Shown: piece after piece, positions 23,154 to 35,100 of the stretch
Numbering within the stretch: the first letter of the stretch is position 1
How the letters are laid out: each line of letters begins with the position of its first letter
Assembly: GCA_032622095.1 (NCBI GenBank)
Contig: CP136069.1
Coordinates: forward strand, 6,522,036-6,586,035
From: Siphonodentalium dalli
Taxonomy: Eukaryota; Mollusca; Scaphopoda; Gadilida; Siphonodentaliidae
Direction of reading: 5' to 3'
DNA: 64,000 nt
The notes under the pieces: model-generated
Databases searched by the model: none
What the model saw: the letters and a program-made list of their open reading frames with translations, nothing else
Told to the model about the DNA's origin: nothing
Translations under genes and position numbers: made by a program

Positions 23154-23484
23154 GTATAACATACAGATCGTTGTATAACATACAGATCGTTGTATAACAT
23201 ACAGATCGTTGTATAACATACAGATCGTTGTATAACATACAGATCGTTGTATAACATACAGATCGTTGTATAACATACAGATCGTTGTATAACATACAGA
23301 TCGTTGTATAACATACAGATCGTTGTATAACATACAGATCGTTGTATAACATACAGATCGTTGTATAACATACAGATCGTTGTATAACATACAGATCGTT
23401 GTATAACATACAGATCGTTGTATAACATACAGATCGTTGTATAACATACAGATCGTTGTATAACATACAGATCGTTGTATAACA
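23154..23484 (+). repeat. Perfect 19-bp minisatellite, 17 copies
   Basis: The unit CAGATCGTTGTATAACATA starts at 23164 and repeats every 19 bp through 23468, 17 identical starts with no substitution, flanked by partial units. The array begins 24 bp after the exon A donor. Long reading frames on the minus strand here (up to 154 codons, periodic in 19 residues) exist only because three 19-bp units make 57 bp; I do not regard them as genes. Perfect identity suggests very recent expansion or ongoing length change. Confidence 0.95.
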
Positions 23485-24764
23485 AATGCATCGTACCTAC
23501 ATGTACAGGCCAATAAATTCCCGTACCACATGAAAGCATCGCAGTGTCCAATGTATAGTATAAATAATAAATGTACATTGAGATTCATGTTACATATATA
23601 GTTAGTGACGCCAAAAGTAAAGAATTAGCAAATGTAAAGGCATAATCCGGTTATTTCCAAGTGACATGGCAGTCATCTGATTTATAATAATATTAACCGT
23701 CATAAATAAATATGTTTCAACTAAGTTTGTATATATTGACATCATTGACCCCTCCTTCCATGTTATACGGACAAAAGTTGGATGTTCAAATCAACCACTG
23801 TGTAGGAACTGTTACATCGGAAGTCGTTCTATCGCCGGTATTGTGATGGTTCTTGCCTGATTTGTTACGGTTCCTGATGATTGAAAATAATCATTTTTGT
23901 GACAAAATCACGCATAATTATAGATATCTTGAATATATTATACTTTCCTGAATGAACAGAGGCTGCAGAAGTGCCGTGTTATCGAAACCTGAACTCTAGA
24001 CCACAATTAACTCGGTATTAGCGAGTTAACGCGTAAATATCAACATGTTATCACTGAAAATCAAGCCACGTGGACGCAATTTCTTTGTTTTTCGTGACAT
24101 ATAAAATATGAAACGCATTCTGAAGACAAACCCTGACTACAAAGTATACCCGTGTTATTCTTCTGTAAAATAGCTGAGAAAGTATCCCGATAGGGGTTGA
24201 TAATTGGGAGCTGTGACCTGGTAATCAACACGGGTGCGTGTTACGGTTCTATTTCAAACCAATCACGGCTGTGACGGTTCTGTACATGAAATTTATTCGA
24301 ACGATTTCTGCACTTTGGTCCGAAAATCGTCTTGTATATCTGACATTTTAAACCAGATAATGACAGTAGCTTATGTAATTTGCATAATAGAACAGGTATA
24401 TTAAGAAATAACACAATAAATACCTAATGCGGGAGATTAAGTGACATTGATAGGCAGAAATAAAATATTGAAAGTCCCGATGAGTATAGTATCATAATCA
24501 TGCACGCCTATATAAATGACCAATGGTAATATAAATATACTCTCAGGAGAATATGAGATGTTATATTCATTTACTTAATCTGGGCATTATTGAAAGATCC
24601 AGGTGTGACAATATTTCAATGCCAGCGCCATCACATGTTCTCCTCTGAAGTCCGCCTGAGGGACATTTACACATGTTTGTCGACCAGACATGAATATAAC
24701 TTATGAAAATTACGTTCAACTGAATCAATGATAGGTTATGGCGTGATTGGGGTGATGGGGGACT

Positions 24765-25579
24765 TGGGGAGGGGGTGATTAATTGGTGTCTATCCCCAAC
24801 TTTGGTCAAAATGTTCAACAGTTACAAATTTCTTATCTTACAATAGATTTGGTTTGAAATTTAACACCAACAATATGTTGAAATTGTTCTCTTAGTTTGA
24901 TTTGACAACAATTTAATAGTGGGGAATTTGTCGTTTTAGACCAACATTTGCATACTTTCCTACACTCTAAACATGTAATCAACCATATTTGACATATGCA
25001 AATGAACACCTCTTCTTTAGAGTTGATTCAAAACTCATGATGGGTGGACAGGAAGTAGGGAGCAGGTGTGATCTAGTTTTCTATATCACATTTGTCCCCC
25101 CCCCCCCCGAAATTGGCAAGAAACTGGTTAATAGACAAATAATCTAATTCCATTTAATTAATATGCTTCGTATTAAATAATGTATGCTCTTTTGCAAAAT
25201 AAATCAGCTCTCTCTCTCCATCTGTTGGGAACATTTCCAATCTTGTGGGGGTCGGGGCGCCAGGTTGGAAACTTCCAACACTTGGGAATCTTGAAGCCAG
25301 TCTAGATGATTTTTGCAATTTTCAGGTTCAGATATCCACATTTTCTCACTGGGCCCATGTATCCTGAATCCCCCCCGGTTTGCATGGTGGCCAATCAAAG
25401 GCTACTAATCAATTCACTTCAGAATGGCATACAATCTAGAGCTATAATGTGTCATGCAGTTGGGAAAAACCAAAGCCCAGGCCTGTGCATGAGTTTGGTC
25501 TTTTTCAAGGGGATGATGCGGTTGGAAATTCCAAGGTGGACGCCCCAACATCGGAGACCCTCCAGCCCACGTCCCTGCT
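24765..25579 (+). mobile_element. Degenerate copy of the 7073-8023 hAT-like element family
   Basis: The right end (GGAGACCCTCCAGCCCACGT then CCCTG, to about 25579) and the internal GGTTGGAAACTTCCAACACT and CAGTCTAGATG segments match the element at 7073-8023. The left part shares AACTTTGGTCAAAATGTTCAA near 24,798. The left terminus is eroded, and the flanks share only ACTTG, so the start is approximate. It is nested inside the 3.5-kb element. No coding capacity is seen. Confidence 0.65.
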
Positions 25580-25706
25580 CACTTGACACATAATCAGCGA
25601 GGAATAATAATGTGCCTTATAATAGCCAGGTTCAGACACCCATAACACCGATTTCTAATGATTCATTTGTATGAATGTTTAGCCAATAATTAAAACAATC
25701 TGTTAC

Positions 25707-26010
25707 TGCATGTTGAATTTAATAGCTGAGCATTCCTACAAATGAATCAATAGGATTCAAGTCGCTGCTCATTACAGCACATTTAGTCACCAAAGGATTA
25801 ACATCCATATAATAATATTTGTAACTGCATGATTCTTTTCTCTTTTTTATATGTTACTGCTTGTTGAACTTAATAGCTAAGCATTCCTACAAATTAATCA
25901 ATAGGATTCAAGTCAATTCTCATTACAGCGCATTTAGTAACCAAATGTTTAACATCCATATAATAATATTTGTAACTGTAGGATTCTTTGCTTTTTTATA
26001 TCTTCTATTA
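25707..26010. repeat. Tandem duplication of about 151 bp
   Basis: Two adjacent copies begin near 25707 and 25858 (TGCATGTTGAATTTAATAGC and TGCTTGTTGAACTTAATAGC). They share the following CATTCCTACAAA, GGATTCAAGTC and CATCCATATAATAATATTTG segments with scattered substitutions. The function is unknown. Confidence 0.8.
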
Positions 26011-26329
26011 AAAAATCAGAGATCCCTAGTCAATCTAAAATATGATTGAATGAAAGGTTATCGTGCTTGTATATGCTTTAATAGCTGCATATTCTAGAAT
26101 TCTAGAATTTAACTTAGATAATCAGCATCCAGCAAGCGGATGCCCGACATAAACTTCATAAACTGCGTAATCAGAACATTGTATGGGTGTTTAACGTCTT
26201 ATTTTTGGCTTTTTGTCGAGTAAAATACGTCTACGAAAATAGACAACACTAGCCGATGTGCCGCCTCTTCGTCCGGGCTATATAGGGATTTATTTGTGAT
26301 CGTCTCCTCCTGGACAAACTATTGTTCGA

Positions 26330-26650
26330 TCGGCCCGGAAACATGCCTATATGAGCGAATATGGTCAAGGTCAAGGTCATGGTCGCACGTGAAATTGGAC
26401 CCATGCACCCATATTGTTCCCGGGATCAAAGTAGGCCTATATTATACCAAATTTGAGTGGAATCGGTCGAGGTCCAGAAACATGCCCATATGAGCGTATT
26501 GAATGAGGTCAAGGTCGAGGACACGGTCGCATGTGAAATTGGACCCGCCAATATTGTTCCCCGGATCAAAGTAGACCTACACACCAAATTTGAGTCGGAT
26601 CGGTAGAACAGTTTTTAAAGTCTATAACATATACATACATACAGACAGAA
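26330..26650 (+). repeat. Dispersed-repeat fragment, two tandem units of about 150 bp
   Basis: Two related units begin GAAACATGCC (26338 and 26477). Each carries GGTCAAGGTC, GGTCGCA-GTGAAATTGGAC, ATTGTTCCC-GGATCAAAGTAG and CCAAATTTGAGT. The second ends in GTAGAACAGTTTTTAAAG followed by ATACATACATACAGACAGA. This layout resembles short interspersed repeats common in marine invertebrate genomes; the family name is not known to me. Confidence 0.6.
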
Positions 26651-27332
26651 GTTCCAAAATATATATAAAATACGAGACAGATAATTATATATATCCCGTC
26701 TACGCTCACGCTTTCCGAAGTCCATCGCTATGAAATTTCACTATTGTTAACCGGCTATTGACTCATGGAAATGTTGGGCCTGCAAAACGCGTTATTTTTC
26801 AAACTAGCTGGCGACTTTGTGAATTTTGATAGGCGTAACACAGCTTATTGGATAAGCATAGAAAGGCAGTGTAATTCATCGAAATTAATGACAAGTGGTG
26901 CAAATTTCAACTTAATGCATAGTTTGTTGTGTTTATCTTTGTATACTTTCACAAAATTGGCAGTTTGAACAATGTACCATGGCAAATATTAGCCATAGTT
27001 TTACCCGTATAGAACGATTAAATGGGGAGAGAACCGACTCGATCGGGAGAGAACCCAAACAATTATCAAAATTCGCGGTTTTTGTCGTTGTTATGACTCG
27101 CACAATGAAAGTTTCGTTATTAACACGCTCATTGGTGCCACAGATTGTGATGGGATTGAAAATAACTAATCGAATTATCACCTAGATGCCTCAAAATTGC
27201 GTGTTAACTGTCAAAAAGTCGTGAGAATGTATAATTTCGATCATCAGGAACCGTCACAAATCAGTCAAGAACCATCACAAACCGGCGATAGAACGATTTC
27301 CGATGTAACAGTTCCTACACAGTGAAATCAAC

Positions 27333-27689
27333 CATGCCTTTTAAAGCCGCGTTGCTGTTTCCGTTCCGAAATACGTATAGTCCAGGAGATCGACCCCAAG
27401 AAATAACAAATGTTGCTCATTTTGACGGACAAGTGCTATCCGGTCTAATTTTGTAGTAAAATATATGTAGATTACGAAAATCCATGATAGCAGTGGTGAA
27501 TTTGTAGCTTAATTGGCGAAAACTGTGTTTTTATTGACCTACCCGATGACCGAAAATGAAAGAATTTTCCAGCGACGTCATATTACTACTAGTCCGGGAG
27601 CTAATATGGATATCCTTGCACCCCCTGGGACTTAACTTCTCCCAAATCATTTTGTTCCTTATTATGTCCTTCAACTTTTAAGCAATGTT
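27333..27689. other. Short intronic spacer
   Basis: No gene recognised. It contains the left member (27370-27440) of an imperfect inverted pair whose other member is at 31250-31315. Confidence 0.4.
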
Positions 27690-28600
27690 AGCAAGAAAAA
27701 AAAGTGGCCGTATCGACTCCAGACAAAATGGCTTCCATCATGGCCGCCGTTTTTCAGACCAGACCCTCAAGTCAGTTTTATGCAAATTAAGCGGTGAAAA
27801 TCTTGTAAAATGTATACAAATTTATATATTTTCGTGAAGCTAAGACATAATGTAACTTTTTTGGGGCAAAATTGAAACTCACCACCCAAGATGGCCACCA
27901 ATATGGCCGCCGGAAGTTGAAAATATGACTTTTTTTTACAAATATCTTCTAGATCGATTCATGCTGTTTGGAACTGGTTGAGTAATGCGACTTTATTTTG
28001 TATTTTGTGTAACTGATCATTGGGGCAATTAAATATGCACTTTTTGTGTTCCTAGCCCCTTCCGTTCCCTCAAAAATTCGAATTTACAGAACGCAGTATA
28101 AAATTTCACAAAACAATCACAATTGGGATTATAGTCATATTTTAACAAGAAATGAACAGAACTTTGTAATGTAAGTGATGCATATGATTATACCTATGAA
28201 TATTCCAACTCACTGGAACCAAAATTCTTACTTTGGCTCAAAATGGCTGCCAAAATGGCTGCCAAAATATGGAAAATGATAAATATTGCCCCAGCGTGTT
28301 CTGCAATCGATTACAAGTTGTGGATGATGTACAAAATTGGCTATTCTGCCTTCTATACATTGAATACTAACATGCCTGATGTGCCATGGTTAATTGTTAC
28401 TATTGTCACCACTGACATCACCAAAAATATTGGACTTTTCTCTCAAAACTTGGCTTAAATATCGGCAAAAATTAACTTTTCATGTTTAGACCATTTTTGC
28501 AATTAAAATGTAACTATCTTTGGGTTGAAAGGTGTTTATTGTTTTGGTCTATATTAAATGTGTCACACTATGGGATTTATAGACCAAATTGTTCGCCCGA
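27690..28600 (+). repeat. R2 dispersed repeat, copy 3
   Basis: This copy carries the R2 landmarks in order: TCCATCATGGCCGCC, CACCCAAGATGGCCACCA, GGCCGCCGGAAGTTGAAAAT, ATATCTTCTAGATC, GGAACTGGTTGAGTAAT, TATTCCAACTCACTGGAACC and CAAAATGGCTGCCAAAATGG. A 71-codon frame at 28243-28458 corresponds to a 92-codon frame in the copy on the minus strand at 14641-14919. Their differences are mostly amino-acid changing, so I do not call it a gene. Confidence 0.75.
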
Positions 28601-29700
28601 TTTTGACAGAACTCTATACTCTCATTAAGTAGACATGGATAAATAATTTATATGCAGCCTGTGTCAGGGAGGACGCAGTTATATAGGGGTGGGTGTAATA
28701 TAGTGTGTCATTTTGACATATTTCTCGATGGGTTAATATATAATGCTATGTTATTATGGTCTGAAATGACTAATATCGAGATTTCTGGTGACCATTCAAC
28801 GTTTGATACCATTTGATGTCCCGATGGGGTATATTTTAGAAGTTCTGACACGTCACCAAGCTTCGGTACATGTCACGAAGCTTCGGTACATAGGATGAAA
28901 AACCGCCACAGATTTGGGGTTAATGATGCAAGGTCACATTTTTCGCCAGATTTCGACAGAACTATATGCTCTCATTAAGTAGACATGGATACACTTCTTG
29001 TATGTAGCACTGTGTCAGGGGGGAAGCAGTTATATAGGGTGGATGTAATATAGTGTGTCATTTTGACATAATTACACCATGGTTTAATATATAATTCCAT
29101 GATAATTACAATCTGAAATGACTGATATCAAAGTTTATGGTGACCATTCAACGTTTGATGCCATTTGACGGTACGTGGCACGAAGCTTCGGTAAATTGTA
29201 TGAAAAATCGCCACAGATTGGGGTTAACGATGCGAGGTCACATTTTCGGTCATATTTTGACGGAACTGTATACTCTCATTAAGTAGACACCGATAAACTT
29301 CTTATATGTAGCCCTGTGTCAGGGAGGGAGCAGTTATATAGTAGGTGTAATATAGTGTGTCATTATGACATACTCCTCGATGGGTTAATATATAATGCGA
29401 TGCTAATTATGATCTGAAATTATTAATATCCGGGTTTCTGGTGATCATTCAACGTTTGTTAACGTTACCATATGATGTCATATGGTGGTATATTCCTGGA
29501 GTTCTGACACGTCACGGTACATGGCACGAAGCTTCGGTGCATTGTATGAAAAACCGCCACAGGTTTGGGTTTAAGAATGCATTGTCAATTTTTGTTTTGC
29601 CACAGCACTGGGAGATAAGTACCCAGGGTCACATGTTTCTTCTGATTTTGATAGTACTGTATACTGTTAATAATAAAGATACACCTTGACTAACTTCATG
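28601..29700 (+). repeat. Tandem array of 304-350-bp units with CGAAGCTTCG palindromes
   Basis: CTCATTAAGTAGACA occurs at about 28621, 28971 and 29275. It is followed each time by a CTGTGTCAGGG segment, TATAGTGTGTCATTTTGACA, CCATTCAACGTTTGAT, and copies of ACGAAGCTTCGGTACAT. A decayed fourth unit follows to about 29,700. The 10-bp palindrome CGAAGCTTCG or close forms recur at about 28,857, 28,876, 29,172, 29,528 and 29,835. No reading frame is shared across units. Confidence 0.75.
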
Positions 29701-31878
29701 TTGAATGAACCAGTCACATTCACCATTTAACTTGAATGTCACGAATAATCGGTACATTCATGTTTTGTTTCGACGTCGACTGTATGCATAAATCTGATTT
29801 AAATATAGTAATATATAAATAATAATTAATGTACCGAAGCTTCGTATCTATAGGTTACAAACACCGAATTATTTTCCATAGGCGACAGTGTTAACTAAAA
29901 GTCCCGCCGGCTATGGGTTAAGCCTAATTGAACTTCAAGTGGTAAATTTTCCCTTAGCACGCCATCCGCTGCACCAGTATGTAACAACAAACGCGCCATT
30001 TTCGGTATTTTTTTCAAACAATAGTCTTGCATTTCCACAACTACCCCATTTACTGCACAAAAATCAGCAGCATAAACATATCCAGACCCCTTCCGTAACT
30101 TCTAGATACCACCAGACTCTTCCTGGACATATAAACATACACGATCGCCATATTTACGTAGGCTATGATTGTATGTTCCCGATTAGGGATATTTCCCTCA
30201 ATGATAATCAACCAATCAGCAGCCAGATTGTTTTGTTATGCTGACTCGAGTTTCAAGAAGCGTAACTCTATATAATTAGTTGCCTGTAACTTATAATTGT
30301 AAAGAAAATCGAACTTTGATTATGTAAACTGCGCCAATTTTACAAAAAAAGCTTTACTGTGATACGATAGAAATATAGAAGTCATTGGTCATCCTATTAT
30401 CTCCCAGTGGTCCTTTGACCCACATACCCCGTTTTAAAATTGACCATTTTTGGGGGGGGGGGGGGTAAGAAATAACACCGATACTCGATTCCTGATAACT
30501 CTGGAAGCACAGTTCAGTAGAAAGATACTAATGTCTCATGTCATGCTTGTTATATACATATATACTGCATAGTGTCGCATGCCCCATGTCCATCCACTCT
30601 CTAATCGGAATATTATGACCACAAATGTGACCACACCCAAAATTCAGGGTTTTTCATCATAATTTAATTTGTAAAATCCGACTCGCGTGCATAACGCACA
30701 GGATAGAAAGGCATATGTATATGTTTTGGAAACTAGTTACGTATATCTACCATATGCCTTAAGAAATTTATCTAATTTTGAGCAGTACAATGTTTAATTG
30801 GATTTGAATTAGACCCCCCTCAACTTAGAAAACAAGTAGAAACCTTCTTAAATCCATTTATAAACATTGTAGAAGCCAAGTTGTAAATTATTTAACAATA
30901 TTAAAATAATTATGGTGAATTTTAACCTTAAAATCATACTAAGATGAAATGGTTGCAATTTGGACGATTTTGCGTAAAAAAGTAAAAAAAAAAATGGTAA
31001 AAAAAGTGAAACAAAAACATTTAAATTCTTCAATTTTTTAGCACAATTAGTTATTTAACATTATTAACACAATTACTATTCAACTGAATCACCAAAATCA
31101 TACTAAAATGAAACTTTACACATTGAAAAAAATAATGAAAATTTTGGGCTTAAAATGTCGAAAAATGCCCAAAAAATCGAAAAGAAAAAAAGGCTACAAA
31201 TTTGTTCTTGCTATTATGATTTTTCTTCATTACCATACCTAAAACATTAAAAATAACATGGTCGCAGCTTGTCCGTCAGTATGAGCAACACTACCTCCCG
31301 ATCTCCTGGACTAGTATACAAATATCCGCTATTGAAAGTTTCCCGGTATCGAAATAGGTCGATAAGTATTTGAAATACCATTCTACGATGAGTACATGTC
31401 CCAGAAAGATACATTGAAGTCATAAACATTACAACTTTGAACACAATGTTCAATGTTTGGATACCAAACAAAAAAAGCCATGTGCACGGCATGGAACAGA
31501 AAATAGCGTTCCGGGTTGTTGTCTATTCCGGATATGACAGAACTTTAAAGATAATCTGTTGTGCGAACAAATGAAAATAGCTGGAGATGGCTATTACCGT
31601 GACATATATTTTCCAGAGCATATGAAGCCGTTTTATCAATACTTCCTGTATTTGTCTTCCTATATTACACACCCTTCCAAATTAATCACGTAAACAAAAT
31701 TTGGAAGCGACTGAGCCATGTTCGTTTAAGCGTACTTTCTCTGGGGCAGTGCAAAACTTGAGGCCAGCAAGACTTCACAATATATATAAAGAAACTTCGA
31801 TGAAGATATTAAAAATACGTCGACTTTTTCCATCCTCGAGCAATATTACCATCATTTGGTCCGTTTTCTTCATTGCAG
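29701..31878. other. Intronic spacer, no gene recognised
   Basis: I see no exon or RNA gene here before exon B. A 118-codon frame at 29888-30244 has no recognisable domain. A run of 14 G lies at 30452-30465. A segment at 31250-31315 is an imperfect inverted copy of 27370-27440 (shared TAGTCCAGGAGATCG and GACGGACAAG). Confidence 0.5.
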
Positions 31879-31965
31879 GTCAGATGTACAGCACGAGCGA
31901 GAATGGGTGTGGAGAGCATACCGTCTCCATGGGAAGTGGGACCATGTTTCTTTGCAGGGATTGAG
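31879..31965 (+). CDS. Exon B of VWDE-like protein (87-nt micro-exon)
   Basis: The acceptor TTTTCTTCATTGCAG ends at 31878 and is strong. The donor GAG|GTGAAATG at 31966 is only moderate. The exon is exactly 29 codons, phase 0 on both sides, so it could be skipped without shifting the frame. It encodes VRCTARARMGVESIPSP followed by WEVGPCFFAGIE. The VRC start and the FFAGI core are the strongest family landmarks in the window, because VWDE-like proteins carry a similar C...FFAGI segment before a TVPIxC segment, which is what exon C supplies. A different frame over the same bases is open from 31701 to 31964 but stops at TGA and does not join to either neighbour. The position is 166 bp ahead of the satellite array. 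Confidence 0.68.
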
Positions 31966-32130
31966 GTGAAATGTTCTTACGCTTTTTATTTCAAGAACAC
32001 AATTGGGGGCATGAAACATTCCAGTCGATGATGACTACATTGTATATATATATATACAACATTCGTTCGGACTCGAGCTTGATAACTTCAGAATATCTAT
32101 ATCAAGTCGTTCGGTTGTGTATACAATACG
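31966..32130. other. Unique left flank of the satellite
   Basis: These 165 bp lie between exon B and the array. They hold a perfect 20-bp AT palindrome, TTGTA(TA)nCAA, at 32040-32059, and no satellite-related sequence except the terminal ACG that abuts the first unit. No coding signal is seen after the donor. Confidence 0.6.
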
Positions 32131-35100
32131 CCCACTTACTCATAAACCATGAATATGTTTGATACTCTCGCTGCCCACTTACTCATAAACCATGAATATG
32201 TTTGATACTCTCGCTACCCACTTACTCATAAACCACGAATATGTTTGATACTCTCGCTACCCACTTACTCATAAACCACGAATATGTTTGATACTCTCGC
32301 TACCCACTTACTCATAAACCATGAATATGTTTGATACTCTCGCTACCCACTTACTCATAAACCACGCCCACTTACTCATAAACCACGCCCACTTACTCAT
32401 AAACCACGAATATGTTTGATACTCGCGCTACCCACTTACTCATAAACCATGAATATGTTTGATACTCTCGCTACCCACTTACTCATAAACCACGCCCACT
32501 TACTCATAAACCACGCCCACTTACTCATAAACCACGAATATGTTTGATACTCTCGCTACCCACTTACTCATAAACCATGAATATGTTTGATACTCTCGCT
32601 ACCCACTTACTCATAAACCACGCCCACTTACTCATAAACCACGCCCACTTACTCATAAACCACGAATATGTTTGATACTCTCGCTACCCACTTACTCATA
32701 AACCACGAATATGTTTGATACTCTCGCTACCCACTTACTCATAAACCACGAATATGTTTGATACTCTCGCTACCCACTTACTCATAAACCACGAATATGT
32801 TTGATACTCTCGCTACCCACTTACTCATCAACCACGAATATGTTTGATACTCTCGCTACCCACTTACTCATAAACCACGCCCACTTACTCATAAACCACG
32901 CCCACTTACTCATAAACCACGAATATGTTTGATACTCTCGCTACCCACTTACTCATAAACCATGAATATGTTTGATACTCTCGCTACCCACTTACTCATA
33001 AACCACGCCCACTTACTCATAAACCACGCCCACTTACTCATAAACCACGAATATGTTTGATACTCGCGCTACCCACTTACTCATAAACCATGAATATGTT
33101 TGATACTCTCGCTACCCACTTACTCATAAACCACGCCCACTTACTCATAAACCACGCCCACTTACTCATAAACCACGAATATGTTTGATACTCTCGCTAC
33201 CCACTTACTCATAAACCATGAATATGTTTGATACTCTCGCTACCCACTTACTCATAAACCACGCCCACTTACTCATAAACCACGCCCACTTACTCATAAA
33301 CCACGAATATGTTTGATACTCTCGCTACCCACTTACTCATAAACCACGAATATGTTTGATACTCTCGCTACCCACTTACTCATAAACCACGAATATGTTT
33401 GATACTCTCGCTACCCACTTACTCATAAACCACGAATATGTTTGATACTCTCGCTACCCACTTACTCATCAACCACGAATATGTTTGATACTCTCGCTAC
33501 CCACTTACTCATAAACCACGCCCACTTACTCATAAACCACGCCCACTTACTCATAAACCACGAATATGTTTGATACTCTCGCTACCCACTTACTCATAAA
33601 CCACGAATATGTTTGATACTCTCGCTACCCACTTACTCATAAACCACGAATATGTTTGATACTCTCGCTACCCACTTACTCATAAACCACGAATATGTTT
33701 GATACTCTCGCTACCCACTTACTCATAAACCACGAATATGTTTGATACTCTCGCTACCCACTTACTCATAAACCACGAATATGTTTGATACTCTCGCTAC
33801 CCACTTACTCATAAACCACGAATATGTTTGATACTCTCGCTACCCACTTACTCATAAACCACGAATATGTTTGATACTCTCGCTACCCACTTACTCATAA
33901 AACACGAATATGTTTGATACTCTCGCTACCCACTTACTCATAAACCACGAATATGTTTGATACTCTCGCTACCCACTTACTCATAAACCACGAATATGTT
34001 TGATACTCTCGCTACCCACTTACTCATAAACCACGAATATGTTTGATACTCTCGCTACCCACTTACTCATAAACCACGAATATGTTTGATACTCTCGCTA
34101 CCCACTTACTCATAAACCACGAATATGTTTGATACTCTCGCTACCCACTTACTCATAAACCACGAATATGTTTGATACTCTCGCTACCCACTTACTCATA
34201 AACCACGAATATGTTTGATACTCTCGCTACCACTTACTCATAAACCACGAATATGTTTGATACTCTCGCTACCCACTTACTCATAAACCACGAATATGTT
34301 TGATACTCTCGCTACCCACTTACTCATAAACCACGAATATGTTTGATACTCTCGCTACCCACTTACTCATAAACCACGAATATGTTTGATACTCTCGCTA
34401 CCCACTTACTCATAAACCACGAATATGTTTGATACTCTCGCTACCCACTTACTCATAAACCACGAATATGTTTGATACTCTCGCTACCCACTTACTCATA
34501 AACCACGAATATGTTTGATACTCTCGCTACCCACTTACTCATAAACCACGAATATGTTTGATACTCTCGCTACCCACTTACTCATAAACCACGAATATGT
34601 TTGATACTCTCGCTACCCACTTACTCATAAACCACGAATATGTTTGATACTCTCGCTACCCACTTACTCATAAACCACGAATATGTTTGATACTCTCGCT
34701 ACCCACTTACTCATAAACCACGAATATGTTTGATACTCTTGCTACCCACTCACTCATAAACCACGAATATGTTTGATACTCTCGCTACCCACTTACTCAT
34801 AAACCACGAATATGTTTGATACTCTCGCTACCCACTTACTCATAAACCACGAATATGTTTGATACTCTCGCTACCCACTTACTCATAAACCACGAATATG
34901 TTTGATACTCTCGCTACCCACTTACTCATAAACCACGAATATGTTTGATACTCTCGCTACCCACTTACTCATAAACTACGAATATGTTTGATACTCTCGC
35001 TACCCACTTACTCATAAACCACGAATATGTTTGATACTCTCGCTACCCACTTACTCATAAACCACGAATATGTTTGATACTCTCGCTACCCACTTACTCA

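Larger units (their letters stand above)
23796..27324. mobile_element. 3.5-kb terminal-inverted-repeat element with 8-bp target duplication
   Basis: The left end CACTGTGTAGGAACTGTTAC (from 23796) is repeated inverted at the right end (to 27324). The match continues with few changes for about 85 bp, including CGGTTCCTGATGA on the left and its complement near 27241. Both ends are flanked by the same 8 bp, AAATCAAC (23788-23795 and 27325-27332), a target-site duplication. The interior holds no transposase-like frame, so this looks non-autonomous. Eight-bp duplications are made by hAT and P-like transposases among others; the CACTGTG end does not let me choose. Other repeats are nested within (24765-25579, 25707-26010, 26330-26650), so it has served as a landing site or picked them up. 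Confidence 0.85.
23130..31878 (+). other. Intron 1 of the VWDE-like gene (8.7 kb)
   Basis: Bounded by GTGAGT at 23130 and TTGCAG ending at 31878, this phase-0 intron contains a perfect 19-bp minisatellite close to the donor, a 3.5-kb inverted-repeat transposon-like element with nested repeats, one copy of the R2 dispersed repeat and a tandem array of roughly 300-350-bp units. I found no further exon of the host gene in it. Confidence 0.65.

Noticed and set aside
23114-23588. Minus-strand frames of 106-154 codons with a 19-residue repeat
   Set aside because: They are the translation of the perfect 19-bp minisatellite in three frames at once. All frames stay open together, which is a period effect and not coding.
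14641-28458. Related short proteins in R2 copies (14641-14919 minus and 28243-28458 plus)
   Set aside because: Between the two copies most differences change the amino acid, and the third copy is frame-shifted, so there is no sign of coding constraint.
29888-30244. 118-codon frame in intron 1
   Set aside because: No domain, low complexity at the DNA level in parts, and no splice sites linking it to the gene.
31701-31964. 87-codon frame overlapping exon B in another frame
   Set aside because: Its stop follows immediately and it joins neither neighbouring exon. The phase-0 reading of 31879-31965 joins both and carries the FFAGI motif.
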